DNA of 64,000 nt from Azorhizobium sp965227945 (GTDB taxonomy: Bacteria > Pseudomonadota > Alphaproteobacteria > Rhizobiales > Xanthobacteraceae): NCBI GenBank assembly GCA_965227945.1, contig CBDDGQ010000005.1, positions 1 through 64,000 on the forward strand, in the 5' to 3' direction. Below, one piece after another: positions 55,070 to 64,000 of this stretch. The first letter of the stretch is position 1. Each line of letters opens with the position of its first letter. The notes beneath the pieces are model-generated. The model searched no databases. It was given only the letters and a program-made list of their open reading frames with translations, and was not told the origin of the DNA. Made by a program: the position numbers and the translations under genes.

Positions 55070-55995
55070 TCAACCCTTTCCGCCGGAAGTGGCGCCGCGA
55101 TAGATGAGGCCGCGGGCGAACAGAAGCGCGGCGACGATGGCCAGTTGCACCAGGGCCATCAGCATCGCGATGGCCGAGGCCATGGAGTAGTCGTAATCCT
55201 CGAACGCGGCCTGATAGGCGGCGATCGAGATCACCCGCGTGGGCCCCGCCGGCGCGCCCAGCAGCACCGCCGAGGGGAACACCGAGAAGGCCTGCACGAA
55301 GGACAGGCAGAAGGTGATGGCCAGCCCACCCAGCAGCAACGGCAGAATCACATGCCGGAACCGCGCCCAGGAGCTGGCCCCCAGCGTCGCGGCCGCCTGC
55401 TCCAACGCCGGATCGAGGCCGGACAGATAGGAGAGCGTCAGCAGGAAGGTGAAGGGAAAGCCGGTCAGCAGGAGCGAGATGAACACGCCCCAGTAATTGT
55501 GCAGCAGCGCCACCGGCTTGGAGATGAGGCCCAGGGCCAGCAGCGAGCGGTTGAACCAGCCCTGCGGGCCGAGATAGTTCAGCAGCCCCTCCGCCACCAG
55601 CACGGTGCCGAGCGTGATCGGGATCACCAGGATGGTGGTCAGCAGGCGCTGGCGGCGCAGGTGCCGCACCCGCAAGGCGATGGGCACCGCCAGGAACTGG
55701 TTCAGCAAGGTCACCGGCAGCGCCAGCCACAAGGTGGTGGCGATGGTGCCGTAGAGAAACTCATCGCCGAAGAAGCGGGAATAATTGGCCAGCGCGTTGC
55801 CCACCTTGGGGTTGAACGACAGCCACAGGCCATAAAGGAACGGATAGACAAACAGCCCCAGCAGGAACAGCGCCGCGGGCACCACCAGCAGGGTCAAGCC
55901 GTCGATGCCGCGGGCCGCCAGCCGTTGGCTGAGCGGGATGCCGGGCGCCACGGGGGCCGTCGCATCCGGCGGCCGGGAGGTGGAGGTCTGGGCGC

Positions 55996-55999
<4 letters not shown>
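55070..55999 (-). CDS. ABC transporter permease, first subunit
   Basis: A 309-residue permease with a cytoplasmic N-terminus (about 30 residues) and six helices. The EAA motif is EQAAATLGASSWARFRHVILPLLLGG. The start overlaps the ATPase gene end by four bases (ATGA), showing translational coupling. Confidence 0.92.
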
Positions 56000-57072
<1,073 letters not shown>

Positions 57073-57268
57073 GGCGCGCTTCCGGGTTGCAACGGGGGAT
57101 CCGGTTGACGGGGCGTGGGCGGATTTGGCTCGCGCCCCGCGGTCCTGACCTGTTCTTGGGCCGGGCTCGTGGGGGTCCGTATCCTGGTCTTCAGTGGTGG
57201 TCCGGGGCCGCAGCCCCGGAGGGGTGCGCCGCCGGGAGGCGGCGCACAGATCTGCCCAGAATGCGGGC

Positions 57269-58459
57269 CTACTTCTTCTTGGCGCCGCCGACCTGCTCGT
57301 CCCAGATGCGGAAGGCTTGCACCATCTTGTCCGGCATCAGGGGCAGTTCCACCGGATTGTCGGCGATCAGGGCGGCATATTCCGGCCGGCCAAATTCCTT
57401 GATGGCCGCCTGGCTGTCGGCGGGGGCGAGTGACAGCGGCACGTTCTTCACCGCCGGGCCCGGATAGAAATAGCCTTCGTCATAAGTGAAGGCCTGCTGC
57501 TCGGGGGTGAGGATGAACGAGATGAGGTCGAGGATGACCGCCAGCTTCTCATCGGACAGCCCCTTGGGAATGCAGACATAATGCGCGTCCGCCACCCAGT
57601 GGAAGCCCTTCAATGAGGTGACCTGGGCTTCCTTCGGCACGATGCCCAGCACGCGCGGATTGATGTCCCAGCCGGTGGTGGAGACGATCAGGTCGCGGGT
57701 GCCTTCGCCCAGTTCCTTCATGGTGGGGGTGGTGCCGGAGGGATAGTATTCGATGTTCTCCCCCAGCTCCTTGAGATAGGCCCAGGTCTTGTCCCAGCCC
57801 TTCACCGGATCCTTGGGATCGCTGTCCTTGAGGATGTAGGGCAGGCCCATGAGCCAGGTGCGGCCGGGGCCGGAATTGGCCGGGCGGGCGTAGGAGAACT
57901 TGTTCTTGTTGGCCTTGGTCCAGGCCATCAGCTCTTCCGCCGTGGTGGGGGCGGTCTTCACCCGGTCCGGCATGTACTCCAGCAGCGGGCCCGAGGGATA
58001 ATAGGTCACCACCACGCCCTGGCCGCTGGCCAGGGTCTGCATGCGGGCGGCCGGCTCCTGATAGATGGCGTCCAGCTTCGGCAGGGAGGCGGCGTGGGCC
58101 GGCAACAGGTCGATCCACAGCTTCTGATCGACGCCGGCAGCCAGCGCATCGGTGCCGGTGAGCACGATGTCGATGTCGACGCGGCCGGCATCCTGCTGCG
58201 CCTTGATCTTGCCGGGCAGCTCGGGGGCCGGGGCCTTGGTGAAGGAGATCTTCGACACCAGGTTCGGCTTGGCCTTGCGATAATTCTCGAACGGCTTCTG
58301 GGTCAGGGCCAGATTGCCCGCCACATCCACCACATTGAGGGTGATGGGCGACTTGGGCAGCGCCAGCTGCGCCTGGGCGCGGCCGCCGAGGGCGGCAAAG
58401 CCGGCGGCGCCGACCGCACCGCCGACGAAGGCACGCCGGGTCACTTTGGAAAAGGTCAT
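57269..58459 (-). CDS. Extracellular solute-binding protein with a Tat signal
   Basis: A 396-residue periplasmic receptor of the family 1 type. The N-terminus carries a twin-arginine signal (SKVTRRAFVGGAVGAAG, cleavage near AQAQL), so it is exported folded. The body resembles iron/polyamine-type receptors. GGAGG precedes the ATG. It lies between uronate isomerase and the ATPase gene, so it should bind the hexuronate or a short oligouronate. Confidence 0.9.
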   Translation of the reverse strand: MTFSKVTRRAFVGGAVGAAGFAALGGRAQAQLALPKSPITLNVVDVAGNLALTQKPFENYRKAKPNLVSKISFTKAPAPELPGKIKAQQDAGRVDIDIVLTGTDALAAGVDQKLWIDLLPAHAASLPKLDAIYQEPAARMQTLASGQGVVVTYYPSGPLLEYMPDRVKTAPTTAEELMAWTKANKNKFSYARPANSGPGRTWLMGLPYILKDSDPKDPVKGWDKTWAYLKELGENIEYYPSGTTPTMKELGEGTRDLIVSTTGWDINPRVLGIVPKEAQVTSLKGFHWVADAHYVCIPKGLSDEKLAVILDLISFILTPEQQAFTYDEGYFYPGPAVKNVPLSLAPADSQAAIKEFGRPEYAALIADNPVELPLMPDKMVQAFRIWDEQVGGAKKK

Positions 58460-58516
58460 GGTTTCCTCCTGGACGTTCTTGAGTGTTTCCCGGGCACCGC
58501 TCGGTGCCCCTTCAGA

Positions 58517-59932
58517 TCAGAGCCGATAGGCCTTCTTGGCGAGCCTGTAGGCGAGGTCGTGGGCCACTTCGTGGGCTTCATCCTCATCGAGCCGGTGGCT
58601 GGTCACCAGTTCGGCGAGGAAGCTGCAATCCACCCGGCGGGCCACGTCGTGGCGGGCCGGGATGGAGGGGAAGGCGCGGGTATCGTCGTTAAAGCCGACG
58701 GTGTTGTAGAAGCCGGCGGTTTCGGTGGTCAGCTCGCGAAAGCGCTTCATGCCTTCGGGGCTGTCGAAAAACCACCAGGCGGGGCCCAGGCGCAGCACCG
58801 GATAATGCCCGGCAAGCGGGGCCAGTTCACGAGAATAGCTGGTCTCGTCTAGGGTGAAGAGGACAATGGTGAGGCCGGGCTCGTTGCCGAAGCGGTCGAG
58901 CAGCGGCTTCAAGGCGTGAACATAGTCGGTGCGGCTGGGAATGTCCGCCCCCATGTCGCGGCCGTGGCGGGCCAGAATGCCACCATTGTGATTGCGCACG
59001 GACCCCGGATGGATCTGCATGACGAGGCCATCCTCCACGGACAGCTTGGCCATTTCCGTGAGCATCTGGGCCCGGAACAGTTCGGCGTCAGCGGCGGAGA
59101 CCTCATTGCCGCCCGCCACCCGCGCGAACAGCGCCTCGGCTTCGACGAAGGGCAGGTCCGCGGTGCGGGCGGTGGGGTGGCCGTGATCGGTGGAGGTGGC
59201 GCCGAAGCTCTTGAAGAAAGCGCGCCGCTTGCGATGGGCCTCCAGATAGCCGAGCCAGGAGAAGGTGTCCTCGCCGGTCAGTTCGCCGAAGCGCGAGAGG
59301 TTGCCACGGAAATTCTCGAACTCCGGATCCACCACCGGATCCGGCCGATAGGCGGTGACCACGCGACCGGTCCAGCCCGACTCGCGGATCATCTGATGCC
59401 ACTTCAGCTCGTCCAGCGGGCTCTCGGTGGTGGCGATGACCTCGATGTTGAAGCGCTCGAACAAGGCGCGGGGGCGGAAGGCGTCGGTGGCGAGCTTGGC
59501 GGCGATCAGGTCATAGAGCGCGTCGGCATTGTGCGCGTCCAGCCGCTGGTCGATGTCGAACAGGGTGGCAAACGCATGGTCGAGCCACACCCGGGTTGGG
59601 GTGCCGCGGAACAGATGGTAATTGGCCGCGAACAGCCGCCAGATGGCCCGGCCGTCCTGCTCGGTGGGGCCACCGTCGCGGCGTGGCACGCCCAGCTTCT
59701 CCAGCGGGATGCCCTGGCTATAGAGCATGCGGAAAATGTAGTGGTCCGGCACCACGAACAGCTTCGCCGGGTCGGTGAAATGGGCGTTCTCCGCATACCA
59801 GCGCGGATCCGTATGGCCGTGCGGCGACACCAGCGGCAGCTTCTCCACGCGCTCATACAGGCGCCGGGCGACGGCCCGCACGGCAGGATCGGCGGGGAAC
59901 AGGCGGTCGGGGTGAATGAGGGCGCTCGCCAT
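58517..59932 (-). CDS. uxaC: Uronate isomerase
   Basis: A 471-residue enzyme of the amidohydrolase-like fold that converts glucuronate to fructuronate and galacturonate to tagaturonate. The metal motif HGH is at 38-40 (LVSPHGHTDPRWYAEN). TTESPLDELKWH, QIHPGSVRNHN and GFNDDTRAFPSIPARHD are conserved blocks. The length is normal. It follows the GntR gene by five bases, so they are cotranscribed. Confidence 0.95.
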   Translation of the reverse strand: MASALIHPDRLFPADPAVRAVARRLYERVEKLPLVSPHGHTDPRWYAENAHFTDPAKLFVVPDHYIFRMLYSQGIPLEKLGVPRRDGGPTEQDGRAIWRLFAANYHLFRGTPTRVWLDHAFATLFDIDQRLDAHNADALYDLIAAKLATDAFRPRALFERFNIEVIATTESPLDELKWHQMIRESGWTGRVVTAYRPDPVVDPEFENFRGNLSRFGELTGEDTFSWLGYLEAHRKRRAFFKSFGATSTDHGHPTARTADLPFVEAEALFARVAGGNEVSAADAELFRAQMLTEMAKLSVEDGLVMQIHPGSVRNHNGGILARHGRDMGADIPSRTDYVHALKPLLDRFGNEPGLTIVLFTLDETSYSRELAPLAGHYPVLRLGPAWWFFDSPEGMKRFRELTTETAGFYNTVGFNDDTRAFPSIPARHDVARRVDCSFLAELVTSHRLDEDEAHEVAHDLAYRLAKKAYRL

Positions 59933-59937
59933 GGGCG

Positions 59938-60804
59938 TTACGAAGTCCTTTTTTGGCGCGCGCTCTTGTGCGTGCCATTGGAAGAGGAGCGGCTCAGGAG
60001 CGGGCGCTCCGGCGCCGGTTGGGGGGCGATTTCGGCGTCCGTCGTCTCGGCCCCGGACGGTCCGAGCGCGGGCGTGGTGTGGTCCGCCACGAAATAATTG
60101 GGATGCGAGGCCACCAGGGTCGCCACGGTGGGCAGCACCTGGTCCAGATGCACCTGCATGGCGCTCTCGGCGGCCTGAGGATCGCCTTTGGCGATGGCCT
60201 CCACGATGGCCGCATGCTCGGCCATCACCCCGACACGACGGTCGGCGGCGGGCAGAGTGAGGATGCGGCAGCGGTCAACATGGGCCTTTTCCTGGCGCAC
60301 CACGCGCCACAGATTGGGATGGCCGGCGATTTCGGAGATTGCCTGATGCAGGGCTTCATCTGCGGCGTGGAAGGCCGACAGCCGGCCGGCGTCGTGCGCC
60401 ACCTGCTGCTCCACCAGCAGACCGCGGAGGGCCGCGATGGCCTCGCCCGTGGCATTGGCGGTCGCCCCGCGTACCGCGGCGCGTTCCAGCGCCATGCGGA
60501 TCACCATGGCATCGCGCATGGCCGGGATGGAGATGCGCGAGACGAAAGTGCCGTATTGCGGGAAGATGTCCACGAGGCGCTCGTCCGCCAGCTTCAGCAG
60601 TGCTTCACGCACTGGAGTGCGGCTGACTCCGCAGGCGAGAGCGATCTGCTTTTCCTGCAGCGCCGCGCCGGGCGGGATTTCCATGCCGATGATCTGCTCG
60701 CGCAGAACGGCGTGGATGCGCGCAGACGCCGGGACCGCGCGCACGCCCTTGGCAAAGGCGAGCGGCTCCACATTTCCGTCCGGACGCGAAAAATCCCGCA
60801 CCAT
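59938..60804 (-). CDS. FadR-type GntR regulator of the hexuronate genes
   Basis: A 288-residue regulator. A winged helix-turn-helix (IGMEIPPGAALQEKQIALACGVSRTPVREALLKL) is followed by an FCD-type all-helical ligand domain. That domain contains the metal-binding residues (FHAADEALHQAI, HAAIVEAI, HLDQVLP). The C-terminal 40 residues are low complexity. It is first in the operon with uxaC and divergent from altronate dehydratase. A palindrome in the gap (60855-60868) is a likely site. By analogy, a hexuronate intermediate relieves repression. Confidence 0.9.
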   Translation of the reverse strand: MVRDFSRPDGNVEPLAFAKGVRAVPASARIHAVLREQIIGMEIPPGAALQEKQIALACGVSRTPVREALLKLADERLVDIFPQYGTFVSRISIPAMRDAMVIRMALERAAVRGATANATGEAIAALRGLLVEQQVAHDAGRLSAFHAADEALHQAISEIAGHPNLWRVVRQEKAHVDRCRILTLPAADRRVGVMAEHAAIVEAIAKGDPQAAESAMQVHLDQVLPTVATLVASHPNYFVADHTTPALGPSGAETTDAEIAPQPAPERPLLSRSSSNGTHKSARQKRTS

Positions 60805-60854
60805 GGCGTCTCAATCTCTCCCCATCATGAGCGTTCTGTTGCGCTGTTTTTTCC

Positions 60855-60868
60855 GCTAATATATTAGC
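60855..60868. promoter_or_regulatory. 14-bp palindrome GCTAATATATTAGC, likely GntR operator
   Basis: A perfect dyad in the 100-base gap between the divergent GntR and uxaA genes. It is 50 bases upstream of the GntR start and 36 bases before the uxaA start, in an AT-rich patch, so one bound dimer could control both promoters. Confidence 0.6.
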
Positions 60869-60904
60869 ATATCAAAGCCGTCAATAATGCGAAGGGAGAA
60901 CGCC

Positions 60905-62467
60905 ATGGCTGTGCTGATGACAGAAGGACGGGCCGCCGGCGTTCCCGAAGGCGGCGCGCCGCGGGTGCTTCACCTTTCCGCATCGGATAATGTGGCGGTG
61001 GCGCTGGATGCCGTCGCCCAGGGGGCGGCCGTCGGCGGCGTGGTGGCCGCCGCACGGATTCCTCGTGGCCACAAGTTCGCTCTGGTCCCGATCCCGGAAG
61101 GGGCGCCGGTGCTGAAGCTCGGGCAGATCATCGGCTTTGCCGCCCGCGGCATCGCCCCCGGCGAGCATGTGCATGAGCACAATGTGGTGCTGCACGATTT
61201 CTCCCGCGACTATGCCTATGCGGTGGATGCCAAGGACGACAATCTGCTGCCGGAAGCCGAGCGGGCGACGTTCGAAGGGTTCCGCCGCTCCAACGGCCGC
61301 ACCGGCACGCGCAATTATCTGGGCATTCTCACCAGCGTGAACTGCTCCGCCTCAGTGGCGAAGTTCGCCGCCCAGGCGCTGGAGCGCTCGGGACTTCTGG
61401 ATCAATATCCCGGCATCGACGGCATCGTGCCCATCACCCACGGCACCGGCTGCGGCATGGCGGCCAAGGGCGAGGGGTTCGATGTGCTCTCTCGGACCTT
61501 ATGGGGCTATGCCACCCATCCCAACTTCGCCGCCGTGGTGATGGTGGGGCTGGGCTGCGAGATGTTCCAGATCGCCCGGTTCAAGTCGGACTATCACGTC
61601 AACGAGACCGACACGTTCCGCACCCTGACCATCCAGGACGAGGGGGGAACGCGGAAAACGGTGGAGCACATCACCGGCGCCCTCAAGGAGATGCTGCCGG
61701 CCGCCGGCGCCATCCGGCGGCAGACCCGCCCGGCCTCGGAACTGGTGCTGGCGCTGCAATGCGGCGGCTCCGACGGCTATAGCGCTTTGACGGCCAATCC
61801 GGCCTTGGGGGTTGCCTCCGACCTCCTGGTCCGCAATGGCGGCACCTCGATCCTGTCGGAGACGCCGGAAATCTATGGCGCCGAGCACCTCTTGACCCGC
61901 CGGGCCGCGAGCCGTGAGGTGGGCGAGAAACTGGTGGCGCGGATCAAGTGGTGGGAGGAGTACACCAGCCGCAATGCGGGCGAGATGAACAACAATCCCT
62001 CGCCGGGCAACAAGGCCGGCGGGCTCACCACCATCCTGGAGAAGTCCTTGGGCGCGGCGGCCAAGGGCGGGGCCTCGACCCTGCGCGCGGTCTATGAATA
62101 TGCCGAACCCGTCACGGCGCACGGCTTCGTCTATATGGACACCCCGGGCTATGACCCGGTGGCGGCCACCGGACAGGTGGCAGGCGGGGCGAACCTGATC
62201 TGCTTCACCACCGGGCGCGGCTCGGCCTTCGGGTGCAAGCCCACGCCCTCCCTGAAGCTGGCCACCAATTCCGACATCTACCGCCGCATGGAAGAGGACA
62301 TGGACATCAATTGCGGCGATGTCCTCGACGGAGTGTCGCTGGAACAGAAGGGGCAGGAGATCTTCGACGCGGTGCTGTGCACGGCCTCTGGGGCGCCGAC
62401 CAAGTCCGAGGCGCTGGGCTATGGCGATGCGGAATTCGTGCCCTGGCAGATCGGCGCGGTGATGTGA
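60905..62467 (+). CDS. uxaA: Altronate dehydratase
   Basis: A 520-residue enzyme of the UxaA/GarD type that dehydrates altronate to 2-keto-3-deoxygluconate. The N-terminal SAF domain (DNVAVALDAV, GHKFALVPI) is followed by the catalytic domain with RSNGRTGTRNYLGILTSVNCS and THGTGCGM. LQCGGSDGYSALTANPALG and NNNPSPGNKAGGLTTI are also family signatures. The ATG at 60905 follows GGGAGAA. It completes uxaC-reductase-uxaA, indicating a galacturonate route. Confidence 0.94.
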   Translation: MAVLMTEGRAAGVPEGGAPRVLHLSASDNVAVALDAVAQGAAVGGVVAAARIPRGHKFALVPIPEGAPVLKLGQIIGFAARGIAPGEHVHEHNVVLHDFSRDYAYAVDAKDDNLLPEAERATFEGFRRSNGRTGTRNYLGILTSVNCSASVAKFAAQALERSGLLDQYPGIDGIVPITHGTGCGMAAKGEGFDVLSRTLWGYATHPNFAAVVMVGLGCEMFQIARFKSDYHVNETDTFRTLTIQDEGGTRKTVEHITGALKEMLPAAGAIRRQTRPASELVLALQCGGSDGYSALTANPALGVASDLLVRNGGTSILSETPEIYGAEHLLTRRAASREVGEKLVARIKWWEEYTSRNAGEMNNNPSPGNKAGGLTTILEKSLGAAAKGGASTLRAVYEYAEPVTAHGFVYMDTPGYDPVAATGQVAGGANLICFTTGRGSAFGCKPTPSLKLATNSDIYRRMEEDMDINCGDVLDGVSLEQKGQEIFDAVLCTASGAPTKSEALGYGDAEFVPWQIGAVM

Positions 62468-62485
62468 CCTGAGGGCCGGCCCCGC

Positions 62486-63163
62486 CTATTCAAAAAGGTC
62501 GGGATGCTCCGTGGCCACCTTGGGGAGGGCGCGCAGGATCTCGCTCAGATGCCGGCGCATGGCCTCCGCCGCGGCGTCAGGGGTGCCGTCATCCACCGCT
62601 GCGATGATGGCCCGGTGCTGGACCACCAAGTCCAGCATGGTTTCGCTGCTGGTCAAGGTGAGGTGGCAGGCGCGGTCCATATGGGCCTTGATGTCGCTGA
62701 TCGCCTCCCAAGCCATGCCGCAGCCGGCCCCGTCCGCCAGGGCGATGTGGAACAGTTCATCGTAGCGCTGGAACGTGCCGTGGTCGTTGCGCCCGGCCGC
62801 CTTGGCCTGGAGATCCAACAGGTCGTCAATGCGGACCCGCGCGGCGGGATCAAACTGTTCCGCCGCCCGCCGGGCCACGGCGGTTTCGATGGCCTCGCGC
62901 ACGAAGCGGGCTTCCATCATCTTCCGCGTTGAGATCTTCACCACCACCGTGCCGCGCTGGGGCAGGATCTCCACGAGTCGGGTGCGGGCAAGCCCGATCA
63001 GCGCCTCGCGCACCGGCTGACGGGAGACACCATGGGCGGCGGCAATCTCCTGCTCGGACAAGCGCGTGCCCGGCGGCAACGCCATGGAGACGATGGCCCG
63101 CCGCAGCTCGATCTCGATCCGCTGCGCCGCCGATCCCTGCGGCGATGATGTGATGGCGTCCAC
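62486..63163 (-). CDS. GntR (FadR-type) regulator of the TRAP transporter
   Basis: A 225-residue regulator with a winged helix-turn-helix (EQEIAAAHGVSRQPVREALIGLARTRLVE) and an FCD-type domain (DELFHIALADG, HRAIIAAV, HLSEIL). The start is a GTG with AGGAG seven bases upstream. It is convergent with uxaA and divergent from the DctP-type gene, so it probably controls the TRAP transporter. Confidence 0.9.
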   Translation of the reverse strand: MDAITSSPQGSAAQRIEIELRRAIVSMALPPGTRLSEQEIAAAHGVSRQPVREALIGLARTRLVEILPQRGTVVVKISTRKMMEARFVREAIETAVARRAAEQFDPAARVRIDDLLDLQAKAAGRNDHGTFQRYDELFHIALADGAGCGMAWEAISDIKAHMDRACHLTLTSSETMLDLVVQHRAIIAAVDDGTPDAAAEAMRRHLSEILRALPKVATEHPDLFE

Positions 63164-63308
63164 GAACTTACTCCTGTTGCCAGCGTCGAAATACTACCAT
63201 ACAAGTTTGATGTCTGCATGCCTCCGCCCGTTTTGCGGCGCCTGCGGTCCCATGACAACCGGCCAACCGGCTGATCCATAAAAACACGTTCGCCCAGGGA
63301 GAACGCCA

Positions 63309-64000
63309 ATGCTGACCCGACGCTCCGCGCTTGCGCTGGCCGCCGCGCTCGTCGCTGCGCCTCTGTCTTTTGCCGCCGCCCAAACTGTGACCTTGCGCTC
63401 CGCCGACATTCATCCCGATGGCTATCCCACGGTGGAAGCCGTCAAATATTTCGGCCAGGTGATCGAACAGAAGACCAATGGGCGGATCAAGGTGCAGGTG
63501 TTCAACTCCGGCCAACTGGGCCAGGAGAAGGACACCATCGAGCAGACGCGCTTCGGCGTGATCGATCTCAACCGCGTCAATACCGCGCCCTTCAACAACC
63601 TGATCCCTGAGACCGCCGTTCTCGGCCTGCCGTTCCTGTTCCGCTCGGTGGAGCACATGTATCACGTGGTGGATGGCCCGCTGGGAGCAGAGATCGGCAA
63701 GGCGTTCGAGCCGCACGGCATGGTGGTGCTGGGCTTTTTCGATAGCGGCGCGCGCTCCATGTACAATTCCAAGCGGCCGATCAATACGCTGGCCGACATG
63801 AAGGGCATGAAGATCCGGGTGCAGCAGTCGGATCTGTTCATCGCCTTGATCAATGCGCTGGGCGCCAATGCCACACCCATGCCGTTCGGTGAACTCTATT
63901 CCGCGCTGCAGACCGGACTGGTGGACGGGGCGGAGAACAACTTCCCGTCCTATGACTCGGTGAAGCACTACGAAGTGGCCAAATATTTCTCGCTCACCGA
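63309..64000 (+). CDS. TRAP transporter substrate-binding protein, DctP family (C-terminus outside window)
   Basis: A DctP/SiaP-type periplasmic receptor, of which 230 codons are visible. The signal peptide MLTRRSALALAAALVAAPLS ends near FAAAQ. NSGQLGQEKDTIEQTRFGVID, GLPFLFRS, the conserved arginine in MKGMKIRVQQS and NALGANATPMPFGELYSALQTGLVDGAENN are family motifs. The transporter's membrane subunits should lie beyond the window. A uronate-related substrate is likely from context. Confidence 0.93.
   Translation, partial: MLTRRSALALAAALVAAPLSFAAAQTVTLRSADIHPDGYPTVEAVKYFGQVIEQKTNGRIKVQVFNSGQLGQEKDTIEQTRFGVIDLNRVNTAPFNNLIPETAVLGLPFLFRSVEHMYHVVDGPLGAEIGKAFEPHGMVVLGFFDSGARSMYNSKRPINTLADMKGMKIRVQQSDLFIALINALGANATPMPFGELYSALQTGLVDGAENNFPSYDSVKHYEVAKYFSLT

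Overview
This is a high-GC (visually two-thirds G+C or more) bacterial chromosome segment, most likely from an alphaproteobacterium of the order Hyphomicrobiales. A Xanthobacteraceae-type genome is my best guess. The pointers are an alphaproteobacterial porin, a Bug/TctC tricarboxylate transport set, several oxidoreductases, GGDEF/EAL signalling proteins and a soluble chemoreceptor with a PilZ domain. There are no rRNA genes, CRISPR arrays, insertion sequences or phage structural modules. One tRNA is present, tRNA-Lys(CTT) at 4232-4307.

Layout. 1-4082: an exported Trp/Tyr-rich protein and a tripartite tricarboxylate transporter (tctC, tctB, tctA). 4232-7620: tRNA-Lys, then a patch of small genes. 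It holds two coupled tiny exported proteins, a stand-alone receiver, and two paralogous small exported proteins on either side of a YoaK-like membrane protein. 7655-12823: a 1722-residue protein with a Ser/Thr kinase-like domain, an AAA-type ATPase, a GAF domain and a histidine kinase; its kinase-like domain lacks the catalytic aspartates. 13668-20297: an AraC regulator, a YdeP-type molybdopterin oxidoreductase, a cyanide-insensitive-type cytochrome bd oxidase and an SDR. 20601-25257: a bicupin of the oxalate decarboxylase family and an AaeB/AaeX/AaeA-like efflux set. 25413-29118: a LacI regulator divergent from a DapA-family lyase and an MFS transporter, with two operator-like palindromes between them. 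29306-37587: a zinc-motif/deaminase fusion, a giant autotransporter with a pepsin-like N-terminal domain, a DUF1883 protein, a nitronate monooxygenase-like protein, and three tail-collar proteins with an acetyltransferase. 37633-43877: two c-di-GMP proteins, a glutaminase, a small membrane protein and a porin. 43892-44554: a terminator and an array of five identical 17-bp elements spaced about 130 bp apart. 44768-51207: type II IPP isomerase, an SDR lacking the usual Tyr, a membrane-anchored adenosine-deaminase-like protein, a methyltransferase and a soluble chemoreceptor. 51341-64000: an SDR, then a hexuronate island and the start of a TRAP transporter.

How genes work together. The clearest pathway is hexuronate catabolism at 52736-62467. 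A FadR-type GntR regulator heads a minus-strand operon of uronate isomerase, a four-gene ABC importer and a mannitol dehydrogenase-family hexuronate reductase. Altronate dehydratase is divergent, and a 14-bp palindrome sits in the shared promoter. Together these convert uronates to 2-keto-3-deoxygluconate.

The most unusual item is the 1067-residue autotransporter at 30349-33552. Its N-terminal region carries two DTG motifs 184 residues apart, a flap-like ITYS segment and two further pepsin-like landmarks. It looks like a complete two-lobed pepsin-type aspartic protease displayed on an autotransporter barrel.
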